64,000 nucleotides of DNA from positions 1 through 64,000 of the forward strand of contig NZ_PVNK01000033.1 of the NCBI RefSeq assembly GCF_002994615.1. Direction: 5' to 3'. Made by a program: the position numbers and the translations under genes. Positions 51,758-64,000 of this stretch are shown in pieces (position 1 is the stretch's first letter; each line of letters begins with the position of its first letter). The DNA is from Enhygromyxa salina (GTDB lineage: Bacteria; Myxococcota_A; Polyangia; Nannocystales; Nannocystaceae). The notes below the pieces were generated by a model that did no database searches, was not told the DNA's origin, and saw nothing but the letters and a program-made list of their open reading frames with translations.

Positions 51758-53917
51758 ATGACCGCGAACAACAAAGGTCGACTGCTGTCCGGGCTCGCCG
51801 TGCTCGGGCTCGCGAGCACGCTCACGATCGCGGCCACGGTCGTCTCGGCCCAGGACCCGACCGACCCCCTCGCGGTCCCGACCGGCGCCCCCGCCCTCTC
51901 CCAACCCAAAGACTTCCCCCGGACCGCGGCCGAAGACGAGATCTGGCAGCTCTACCAGGAAGACAAGCTGCTCACCGCCCGGCGCAAGACCGAGGAGCTG
52001 CTCGAAAAAGACGAGGACTCGATCGTCGCCCGCTACGTGTTCGCCCAGATCCTGCGCCGCGCCGAGGGCAACCTGCCCAAGGCCATGAAGCAGATGGGCA
52101 GGGCCCGCGAGCTCTACGAGCGCAAGTACAAGCCCAACGTCACCAACCTCGAGACCACGCCCTGGCTGCTCCACCGCGAGATCCTCTACGCCGCCCAGAT
52201 GATCGCCGGCGAGCTCGAGCGCCACGAGTACCAGCTTCAGCTGCTCGACTATCACGACTCGCTCTACGACCCCCGGCTCACGGCCGAGCACGCCTGGCCG
52301 CTGATGCTGCTCGGCCGCTACGACGAGGCCCGCAAGTACGCCGAGAAGGCGGCCGAGAGCAGCGACGAATTTCAGCGCTCGCTCGGCCGCAACGCCCTGT
52401 GCGCGATCGAGGGCGAGGCCGGGACCCGCGCGGAGCGCTTCAACGCCTGCCTCTCGGCCTACGATGACGCCGCCGACCGAGCCCGCGGCGACGACCCCTT
52501 CGCCAAGCCCGACGAGGTCACGAGCGTCACCGTCCACGCCTACAACGCCGCGCTCGCGGCCTTGACCGTTTTGCGCCCCGACGAGGCCGAGCGCCTGGCC
52601 AAGGCCGGCGCGACCCGCATCGAATTCACCCCCGCCAACCCCTGGCGCCTGCTCGTGCGCCTCTACACCGACCAGGCCCGGATGGAAGAGGCCGTGCTCG
52701 CCCTGCGCGAGATGCAGAGCTGGCGGCGCAAGATGCCGCCCCACCTGCGCGAGCAGGTCCGGGCCGAGACCGACGTCGCCTTCGCCACGGTCTTGCTCGT
52801 CGCGGGTGAGACCGGGACCGGGCTCGAGGTCGTGGATCGTGCGATCGCCAACCCCGATCGCCGCGGCCTGACCTCGTCGTCCAAAGACCAGGCCCTCGGC
52901 GCCCACGCGCTCCTGCGCCGGGCGATCCGCCAGACCCACGCCGAGGTCGAGGCCGAGCGCGCCGTGTGGTCCGGGACCGCCGAGTCGGCCCGCATCACCC
53001 GCGACGCCTTCGAGCGCGAGATCCAGGACTGGTCCGACTCCGAGCGCATCCGCGGGGTCCTCAACGACGACGAGCGCCTGGTCGCGACCTTTCGCATGTA
53101 CGTGGCGGGCGGGCTCGAGCCCGTGCCCAGCTGGCTGGTCGGGGATCTCGTCCCGATCCTCGGCGCCGGGGTCTGCTCGGTCGTGCTCGACATGGTCCGC
53201 AAGGCCGAGACCGACGAGGCCCTCGATCCCTACTACGACGCGCTCGAGGCCGAGATCGCGATTCACCGCGGGCGCCGCGAAGACGCCTTGAAGCTGGCCA
53301 ACAAGGCCCTCGACACCCTGCCCGAGTTCGAGGCGCTGCTGCGCGCGCGGGTGGCCGCGATCGCGGGCGAGGCCGCCTGGCGCCTCGGCCAAGACAAGGA
53401 CGCGCTCGAGTTCTGGGCGACCGCGATGCAGCGAGACGCAGGCGTGATCCGCCGCCGCGGGCTCGCGCTGCCCGCCAAGCTGAGCAACGACGCCAGCGGC
53501 CCGGTCGCGGCCCGGGTCGTCGAGCTGCTCGAGGACTCGCCCCGCTTCGACTTCGACGACGACGGGTTCACCGTTACCCTCGCAGGCAGCGGCCGGGAGC
53601 TCGAGCTGTGCTTGCTCGAGCCCGCGGGCGGTGTCCTCGGCTGCGCGAGCACGCCGCCGCCCGCCGACGAGGCCGAGCCCGAAGCCACGACCAAGGCCGA
53701 GGCTGACGACGAAGGCGAGGAGCTCGACGAGCTCGACGACGACGACTACGCGTCGCTGACCGTCGAGGCCTTCCACAAGCGCGCATTTGCGATGCCCGTG
53801 GGCTTGTCGAACATCGACCTCGGCTCGCTCGACGGGACCGCGACGATCTCCGACGAGGCCAACCGCGAGCGCATGCAAGGGCTGCTCGACAAGGTCAAGT
53901 CCGAGGCCGGCGAGTAG
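51758..53917 (+). CDS. Secreted TPR-like protein of the MoxR operon
   Basis: A 719 aa protein with a signal peptide cut near VVSA-QD (residue 32). Helical repeats of TPR type run from about 70 to 560 (DSIVARYVFAQILRRAEGN, RYDEARKYAEKAAESSDEFQ, REDALKLANKALDTLPEFE). An acidic Glu/Asp-rich C-terminal linker (about 645-665) follows. It closes the operon, 28 bp after the membrane gene. BatE- and TPR-type genes often accompany MoxR/VWA operons; here it is probably a periplasmic assembly or scaffold factor. Confidence 0.8.
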   Translation: MTANNKGRLLSGLAVLGLASTLTIAATVVSAQDPTDPLAVPTGAPALSQPKDFPRTAAEDEIWQLYQEDKLLTARRKTEELLEKDEDSIVARYVFAQILRRAEGNLPKAMKQMGRARELYERKYKPNVTNLETTPWLLHREILYAAQMIAGELERHEYQLQLLDYHDSLYDPRLTAEHAWPLMLLGRYDEARKYAEKAAESSDEFQRSLGRNALCAIEGEAGTRAERFNACLSAYDDAADRARGDDPFAKPDEVTSVTVHAYNAALAALTVLRPDEAERLAKAGATRIEFTPANPWRLLVRLYTDQARMEEAVLALREMQSWRRKMPPHLREQVRAETDVAFATVLLVAGETGTGLEVVDRAIANPDRRGLTSSSKDQALGAHALLRRAIRQTHAEVEAERAVWSGTAESARITRDAFEREIQDWSDSERIRGVLNDDERLVATFRMYVAGGLEPVPSWLVGDLVPILGAGVCSVVLDMVRKAETDEALDPYYDALEAEIAIHRGRREDALKLANKALDTLPEFEALLRARVAAIAGEAAWRLGQDKDALEFWATAMQRDAGVIRRRGLALPAKLSNDASGPVAARVVELLEDSPRFDFDDDGFTVTLAGSGRELELCLLEPAGGVLGCASTPPPADEAEPEATTKAEADDEGEELDELDDDDYASLTVEAFHKRAFAMPVGLSNIDLGSLDGTATISDEANRERMQGLLDKVKSEAGE

Positions 53918-54193
53918 CGCATCAAACTTCCTGACGCGAACGGATGCCACCGTCTGCGTGGGAATCCTCAATGAGGATGCGGTCCAGACGCTGCACGCAC
54001 ACCACGCATCACGGACGCAGAAAACGGCGCGAAAGCCCTTCTAGGGGGCCACACAAAGGGTTGCGAAACTCATCCCAGGCCAGCGAGGGAGGAGCGCAGC
54101 GAGCGAGCGACCGGCCGCGCAGCGTCCCTGTGTCGCAGTGTCACTGACGCCCGCGGGGTCCTACAAAATCTCGTGCTAGGGTTCCGTCGGCTC

Positions 54194-54607
54194 ATGGCCG
54201 GCTCTCCGTTCCAGTACTCGCGTCCGCCCGGGCTCGTGTCCACGGCCGGCCGCTTCGTGACCTGGATCTTGCGGCTGGCGTTCTCGCTGGTGATCACGGT
54301 CGCGCTGTTCGGCACCGCGGGTGCCTCGTCGCTCGAGCGTGAAAGCGAGCCGGGCGAGTTCGGTGAGTTCGGCGAGTTCGGCCAGCTGTCCGAGTCGGGT
54401 GAAGACGGCGAGGCGGGCGAATTCGACGGGCATACGAGCGCCGCGTCCCGCACCCCGTCGGCCAGCCGAGCGCAGCGGCGCGCGTATGATCGTTGCTGCG
54501 TTCCACGTGTGCTCGCGCCCACGGTCCAGCGACGCACGGTCCATAACCCGCTTCAAAGTCGGCGGAAGTCCTCAGCGGACGACGACGACGACGACCCTCA
54601 GGGCTGA
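54194..54607 (+). CDS. Small secreted acidic protein upstream of SulP-carbonic anhydrase
   Basis: A 137 aa frame (ATG at 54194; GTG at about 54239 gives a shorter form). A signal-like segment (TWILRLAFSLVITVALFGTAGA) is followed by an acidic stretch with EFGEFGEFG repeats. A Cys-Cys (DRCCVP) and basic/His part follow, ending in a run of six Asp and PQG. Layout matches the small protein ahead of the SLC4 gene (12447-12764). The gene ends 108 bp before the transporter gene. Function unknown; a paired role with the transporter is the working idea. Confidence 0.5.
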   Translation: MAGSPFQYSRPPGLVSTAGRFVTWILRLAFSLVITVALFGTAGASSLERESEPGEFGEFGEFGQLSESGEDGEAGEFDGHTSAASRTPSASRAQRRAYDRCCVPRVLAPTVQRRTVHNPLQSRRKSSADDDDDDPQG

Positions 54608-54715
54608 TCCAGCTCCACCCCACCGCTCGCATGTCTCGTGGGCGTGCGGTCGCCGTGGGCAGTCGCAGCGCGTTGGCGCTGCTGTCGTGTCGTCAGTTGT
54701 CGTGGCTCTATCCGC

Positions 54716-56992
<2,277 letters not shown>

Positions 56993-57021
56993 CGCCTGAC
57001 CGCGCAGCTGCGAAGCCGGGC

Positions 57022-59067
57022 TCAGCGGGACTCGGCGACGCACTCGAGCGGCTCCGCCGCGCCCGTCGGGAGGACCCCAAAGCTGACCCCCGACGGGCGC
57101 TTCGCGTAGCGATACACCCGGTGATTCGCCGCGACAAAGTCATCGGCCTCGGCCGCATAGATGCTGTCGACCCACGCTTGGGGGTTGCGATCGACGAGCG
57201 GGAACCAGGTGCTCTGGACCTGAATCATGACCCGGTGGCCCGGCTCGAAGGTGTGCAGCACGTCTTGTAGCGGCACCCTGACCTCGGTCGGCTGATTGGG
57301 GTTGAAGGGCTTGGGCGCCGACGGGTCGTCGCGGAAGCGCCCGCGCAGCACCTCGCTGCGGACCATCATCTGATACCCGCTCATGTGCATGCCCTCGCGC
57401 AAGCCCTCGTGGTCTGGCGCGTCGTCGGGCAGCACGTCGATCAGCTTGACGATCCAGTCGGCGTCACGCTGATCCGTCGACACCCACAGCGACGCCGTCA
57501 CCGGCCCGGCGATCGTCAGCGCTTCGGTCAGCGGCTCGGTCTGATAGACCAACACGTCGGGTCGGCGCGCGGCGAAGCGCTGATCGTCGGTCATGTACTC
57601 CCGCGTCATGCCCTTGGCGATCGCGGTCGTGAACGGGACCGGGTGCTCGGGATCACTCACGAAGGCGTCGAAGCTGCGCGTGCGCTCGCTCGGCGCCGCG
57701 TCGGCCAGGGCCCCCTCGGCCCCGAGCCACAGCGTGCGCGCCTCGGTCTCGGGCGGCCACTGGCCAAACTGCCGCCAGCGGTTGGCCCCGGTCTCGAACA
57801 TCAGCGCCTCGGGCAGCGCCGCGCAGCCCTCGTACTCGGCCGCGACCGGGTGCCCGAGCTCGGTCGCAAAGAAGCGCCGCTCGACCTCGCGCTGGTAGGC
57901 GAGCGAGGTCGCGGATCCGAACGCGACGTCGCCGAGGCTCGCGCCCTCGGTCCGCACCCACCCGCCGTGGCGCCACGGGCCCATGACCAGGGTGTTGCGC
58001 GCGTTCGCGTCGGCGCCCTCGAGCGCGGCGTAGATGTGCAGCGGCCCGTAGAGGTCTTCGGCGTCAAACCACCCGCCGACGGTCATGACCGCGGGCCCGA
58101 GGGTCTCGACGGCCTCGAGGTGCGGGACCAGGTTCCGCCGCTGCCAGAACTCGTCGTAATTGGGGTGGGCCATGACCTCGTCCCAAAACGCGATCTCGTG
58201 GTGAAAGTAGCGCTCGTTGGCGTTGGCGACCGGGCCCATGCGCATGAAAAATTCGTAGCCGTCGTGGGTCCCGTGGTCGAAGCGCTCGGGCCACTGCGTC
58301 GTCAGCCCCTCGCGGGCCCGGCCGAAGCTCGAGATGAAGTTGAACAGGTGCGGGAGCAAGAACGCGCCGTGGTGATGAAAGTCGTCGTACCACCAGTCGG
58401 CGATCGGGGCCTGGGGCGAGACGGCCGTGAGCGCCGGGTGGGCGTCGATGACTCCGGCCGCGGCGTAGAAGCCCGGGTAGCTGATGCCCCACTGGCCCAC
58501 GCGACCGTTGTGACCCTCGACCTCGTCGAGCAGCCACGCGATCGTGTCGTAGGTGTCGGTGCTCTCGTCGATGTCCTCGGGCCCGGCCTTGGTCGCGAGG
58601 TGCGGGGTCATGTTGACGAAGTCACCGTCGGACATGAACCGCCCGCGGACATCCTGGTACACGAAGATGTAGCCGTCGCGCATCATCGCCGGGTGCGGGC
58701 CGAGCTTGTCGGGCATCTCGCCCTCGCCGTAGGGCTTGACCGAGTAGGGCGTGCGAAACAAGAGGATCGGCAGATCGGCGCCGCCGCGCAGGGCCTCGCG
58801 CGGGGTGTAGATCGCGGTATGCAGGGTCGCGCCGTCGCGCATCGGGACCCGAGCCTCGCGCTTGTCGTAGTTGGCGGCGATCCACTTCGCGGGGTCTTCG
58901 GGGGCCGTTGCGTCCTCGCTGTCCTCGGCCGCCGCGACGACCTCGACAGTGACCGCGGCGTCCGCCGGGCTCGTGCTCGCGTCGCCGCGCTCGCACGCGA
59001 CCCCCGAGGCCAGCAGGCCCGTGAGAGCGATCAGGACGGCGCGAGGGAGCTCGAAGCGGGTCGTCAC
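57022..59067 (-). CDS. CocE/NonD (X-Pro dipeptidyl-peptidase S15) family hydrolase, lipoprotein
   Basis: A 681 aa protein with a lipoprotein signal (ASGVAC, Cys 25). The catalytic part shows the S15 features: VPMRDGATLHTAIYTPRE, FRTPYS, VYQDVRGRFMSDG, and the nucleophile elbow GQWGISYPGF with Ser 196. The C-terminal jelly-roll part (FEPGHRVMIQVQSTWFPLVDRNPQ) matches CocE / glutaryl-acylase proteins. It hydrolyses esters or amides, such as cephalosporin-type or dipeptide substrates; the natural substrate is unknown. It works outside the inner membrane. Confidence 0.9.
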   Translation of the reverse strand: MTTRFELPRAVLIALTGLLASGVACERGDASTSPADAAVTVEVVAAAEDSEDATAPEDPAKWIAANYDKREARVPMRDGATLHTAIYTPREALRGGADLPILLFRTPYSVKPYGEGEMPDKLGPHPAMMRDGYIFVYQDVRGRFMSDGDFVNMTPHLATKAGPEDIDESTDTYDTIAWLLDEVEGHNGRVGQWGISYPGFYAAAGVIDAHPALTAVSPQAPIADWWYDDFHHHGAFLLPHLFNFISSFGRAREGLTTQWPERFDHGTHDGYEFFMRMGPVANANERYFHHEIAFWDEVMAHPNYDEFWQRRNLVPHLEAVETLGPAVMTVGGWFDAEDLYGPLHIYAALEGADANARNTLVMGPWRHGGWVRTEGASLGDVAFGSATSLAYQREVERRFFATELGHPVAAEYEGCAALPEALMFETGANRWRQFGQWPPETEARTLWLGAEGALADAAPSERTRSFDAFVSDPEHPVPFTTAIAKGMTREYMTDDQRFAARRPDVLVYQTEPLTEALTIAGPVTASLWVSTDQRDADWIVKLIDVLPDDAPDHEGLREGMHMSGYQMMVRSEVLRGRFRDDPSAPKPFNPNQPTEVRVPLQDVLHTFEPGHRVMIQVQSTWFPLVDRNPQAWVDSIYAAEADDFVAANHRVYRYAKRPSGVSFGVLPTGAAEPLECVAESR

Positions 59068-59132
59068 GGCCCGCAGTCTAGGCTCTGAACTTTTTATGGA
59101 ACAGGCGCGGCAGGCCGGCGTAGCGTGTCTCC

Positions 59133-59750
59133 GTGACCAAGCCCAAAGTGACCTACTTCGACTTCCCCGGCAGCCGCGGCGAAGAAGTCCGCCTCGCCCT
59201 CCACCTCACCGGCGTCGAGTTCGAGGACAACCGGATCAAGGGCCCGAGCTGGGCCGAGCTCAAGCCGACCACGCCCTTCGGCTCGCTGCCCGTGTTCGAG
59301 GTCCCGGGCCGCCCGCCGCTCGCCCAGGTCAACGCGATCCTCGTGCTCATCGGCCGCGAGCACGGCCTCCACCCGAGCGACAACTGGGAGGCCGCCCGCC
59401 ACGAGGCGCTGATGTGCGCGGTCGAAGAGCTGCGCGGGACCGTGGCCCCGGTCCTGCGGATCAAGGATCCCGAGGAGAGTCGCGCCGCCCGCGAGGAGCT
59501 GGCCACGGGCTACCTGCCCAGCTGGGGCGGCTACGTCGAGCGCCAACTCGCCCAGCTGAGTGATGGCCCCTTCGTCGCCGGAGCCGACATCTCGGTCGTG
59601 GATCTCAAGCTTCACATGGCCTCGAAGTGGTTCTCTTCGGGCACCGTCGACCACGTGCCGACCGACGTGTTCGCCGACTATCCCCGGCTCACGGGCGTGG
59701 AGAAGGCGGTCAAGGAGCACCCGAAGATCGTGGCCTGGTACGCACGCTGA
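59133..59750 (+). CDS. Glutathione S-transferase-like protein
   Basis: A 205 aa protein starting with GTG. The N-terminal thioredoxin-like part has FDFPGSRGEEVRLALHLTGV, and PTTPFGSLPVFEV contains the cis-Pro expected at the glutathione site. The C-terminal all-alpha domain ends in DKL-like helix packing (DYPRLTGVEKAVKEHPKIVAWY). It is a sigma/alpha-like GST with about normal length. It would conjugate glutathione or act as a prostaglandin-type isomerase. Divergent from the hydrolase gene, with about 65 bp between starts. Confidence 0.88.
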   Translation: MTKPKVTYFDFPGSRGEEVRLALHLTGVEFEDNRIKGPSWAELKPTTPFGSLPVFEVPGRPPLAQVNAILVLIGREHGLHPSDNWEAARHEALMCAVEELRGTVAPVLRIKDPEESRAAREELATGYLPSWGGYVERQLAQLSDGPFVAGADISVVDLKLHMASKWFSSGTVDHVPTDVFADYPRLTGVEKAVKEHPKIVAWYAR

Positions 59751-59777
59751 CCCACGCTGACACCGCGACGAGTCGAT

Positions 59778-60689
59778 CTAGCGATCCTCGACGCGCAGCC
59801 GGGTCGCGCCGATGCGCATCTGAGAGGTCCCGGCCCGGCGCTCGATCAACGCCGCGGCGTCGCGGATCTTCGCGCGCGCGAGCTGGCGACGCGCGCGGTG
59901 GATCCACAGGTTGATCAGCTCGGGCTCGACCCCGAGCATGCGCGGGAGATCCTCGCGGTAGACCCAGCCGTGCTCGGCCTCGGGCAGCTCGGGGTTGGCT
60001 GCGTCGCCGAGCCGGGCGCGGGCGAGCACGAGCAGCAGCGCGAGATGAACGCGGGGCTCGACCGTGATCGCGCGGGCCTCGCTGACGAGCTCGAGCTCGA
60101 CGTGCTCGCCGTCGCGGCTGACCCTGAACCGAAGCTCGTGCTGGGCGAGCAACAAGTCACCGCCGACCTCGCGCGTGAGCGCCAGCGATCCGGGCGAGAA
60201 CACCTGCCAGCTGCGACCGCCAGCGATCAGGGTGTCGAGCTCGGCGAGCTCGCGGGTCTCGGCGTCGAGCTCGACCCACCAGCGACCGTCGAGCTCGCGG
60301 TAGATCGCCAGCTCCGGCGCGTCGTCGCTCGGGAGGCTCAGGAGCTCGTCGGCGGCGACGCGGACCTCACCGTTGGACGCCTGGGCGAACAGCTGCGGCG
60401 GGGAGTCGTCGATGAGCTCGAGGCGGACGACGCCCGCGAGCACGAGCTCGACCTTGCAGGGCAAGGGGACCTGCTCGCCGCGGGCGAGGGCCCGGCCGGC
60501 GAGGGTCGTCCCGTTGCGGCTGCCGAGATCCTGGACGCTCCAGCGCTCGCCGTCCCAGACGAGCTCGGCGTGGTAGCCGGAGATGCCCGGGTCATCGACG
60601 CGCAGCTGACAGGCCGGGGCCCGGCCGATCAGGTGGCGGGATGAGAGCGGATGCTCGGCGTTGGAGGCGAGGTGCCGAAGCGTGGCCAC
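59778..60689 (-). CDS. FHA domain protein with C-terminal winged-helix
   Basis: A 303 aa protein. An N-terminal forkhead-associated domain (about 15-95) shows GR (22-23), GISGYH (35-40, here Gly-Tyr in place of Ser-Arg before His) and DLGSRNGT (54-61), the phosphothreonine-binding loops. The middle is beta-rich. The last about 100 residues look like a winged-helix or SARP-like DNA-binding part (REDLPRMLGVEPELINLWI, RRQLARAKIRDAAALIERR). It may read phosphorylated kinase outputs and regulate genes. No signal peptide. Confidence 0.83.
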   Translation of the reverse strand: MATLRHLASNAEHPLSSRHLIGRAPACQLRVDDPGISGYHAELVWDGERWSVQDLGSRNGTTLAGRALARGEQVPLPCKVELVLAGVVRLELIDDSPPQLFAQASNGEVRVAADELLSLPSDDAPELAIYRELDGRWWVELDAETRELAELDTLIAGGRSWQVFSPGSLALTREVGGDLLLAQHELRFRVSRDGEHVELELVSEARAITVEPRVHLALLLVLARARLGDAANPELPEAEHGWVYREDLPRMLGVEPELINLWIHRARRQLARAKIRDAAALIERRAGTSQMRIGATRLRVEDR

Positions 60690-60734
60690 CGCGCCAGCCT
60701 ACCACAGCTGGCGCGGGGGGAGCTACGCCGCCGG

Positions 60735-61109
60735 TCAGGGCGGGCACGCGGACAGCAAGCTGACCGTGTCCCCCGACGACCCGAGCGTCAAGTCAATTTT
60801 CAGTTGTTTGTCGGCGTTGTTGGGGAGCTGCATTTTATCGCCCGACGTCTCCCAATCGGCCGAACTCGTACTCAGCGTTATGGAGCTGGAGGTGCGGGAA
60901 GCAAATATATACTTGGTTGTCCCACCATCGTTGAAGCTCAGGGTGAAGCGACCATCCCCGCCGCAGGTCTGGCCAAAGCCCTGACCATTGTCGCAGTCGG
61001 TATCCGTGGCCAGATTCCCAGAGGCGTCCACCTTGAGATAGACGGTATTGTTCCCCGTATCCTTGATCTTGACCTTGAATGTTCCGCCAGGCCCAATAAC
61101 GTCAGCCAT
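60735..61109 (-). CDS. Small beta-rich protein of unknown function, downstream of kinase
   Basis: A 124 aa protein with no signal peptide. It is rich in Thr, Ser, Gly, Asp and Lys (GPGGTFKVKIKDTGNNTVYL, RFTLSFNDGGTTKYIFAS) and looks like a small beta-sandwich or lectin-like fold. Three Cys are present (DCDNG, QTCGG, LLSACPP). GC content is clearly lower than in the neighbouring genes. It starts 5 bp after the kinase-TPR stop, so it is in the same transcript. No family recognised. It could be a substrate or output of the kinase. Confidence 0.65.
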   Translation of the reverse strand: MADVIGPGGTFKVKIKDTGNNTVYLKVDASGNLATDTDCDNGQGFGQTCGGDGRFTLSFNDGGTTKYIFASRTSSSITLSTSSADWETSGDKMQLPNNADKQLKIDLTLGSSGDTVSLLSACPP

Positions 61110-61114
61110 TTTCT

Positions 61115-64000
<2,886 letters not shown>

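Noticed and set aside
49630..51909. 759-residue minus-strand open frame
   Set aside because: Antisense of the MoxR operon; composition is Glu/Leu/Val/Gly noise without motifs.
51674..53971. 765-residue minus-strand open frame
   Set aside because: Antisense of the TPR gene; no signal, domain or conserved motif.

Overview
The window is very GC-rich DNA with strong GC3 codon bias. Its gene content is typical of a myxobacterium, and the Nannocystineae type (Nannocystis, Plesiocystis or Enhygromyxa) is the best guess. The signs are: many lipoproteins with a lipobox followed by a Gly-Asp low-complexity linker; a multiheme cytochrome ending in a MYXO-CTERM-like tail; several Ser/Thr kinases fused to TPRs; and an FHA protein. 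I see no rRNA, tRNA or CRISPR array.

Region 1 (1-17844) is ordinary chromosome rich in envelope genes. It holds a lipoprotein and TonB-dependent receptor pair, a beta-propeller lipoprotein, a thioredoxin-like lipoprotein, a DUF4139 protein, a Rieske oxygenase, a spermidine-synthase-like enzyme overlapping a glucose/sorbosone-dehydrogenase-like lipoprotein, a small secreted acidic protein ahead of an SLC4-type bicarbonate/anion transporter, an FG-GAP-like lipoprotein and a beta-helix lipoprotein.

Region 2 (about 17866-41770) looks like a genomic island. It opens with a tyrosine recombinase and an excisionase-like HTH gene. Then come a divergent kinase / ECF-sigma pair and about 2 kb of broken genes, including three pieces of XRE-type HTH genes. 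The core is a divergent pair of very large proteins. One is a CHAT-protease/STAND-NTPase/TPR protein whose 3' end is split by an IS630-family element. The other is a PD-(D/E)xK nuclease (HsdR N-terminal type) fused to a P-loop NTPase and a long helical tail. Both architectures suggest anti-phage or conflict systems. The island continues with a lipoprotein carrying a Gly-rich four-Cys hydrophobic tail, a glycosidase-like lipoprotein, a large kinase-TPR protein and a protein joining a sigma-factor-like N-terminus to a degenerate IS256-transposase-like domain.

Region 3 (about 41771-64000) returns to chromosomal content. It has an LRR protein, a membrane protein, a five-heme cytochrome, a DUF58 / transglutaminase / MoxR / membrane / TPR operon, a second small secreted protein ahead of a SulP-carbonic anhydrase fusion, a CocE-type hydrolase, a GST, an FHA protein, and a kinase-TPR gene (cut by the window end) followed by a small unknown protein.

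A family of 130-280 bp elements with long terminal inverted repeats beginning CTAGCAGCC lies at 5064-5197, 14441-14735 and 41771-42050. Twice its terminal CTAG supplies the TAG stop codon of the adjoining gene. Two inorganic-carbon transporters of unrelated families (SLC4 and SulP-carbonic anhydrase) are each preceded by a small secreted acidic protein. That parallel, the nuclease/CHAT pair and the sigma-transposase fusion are the most unusual items.
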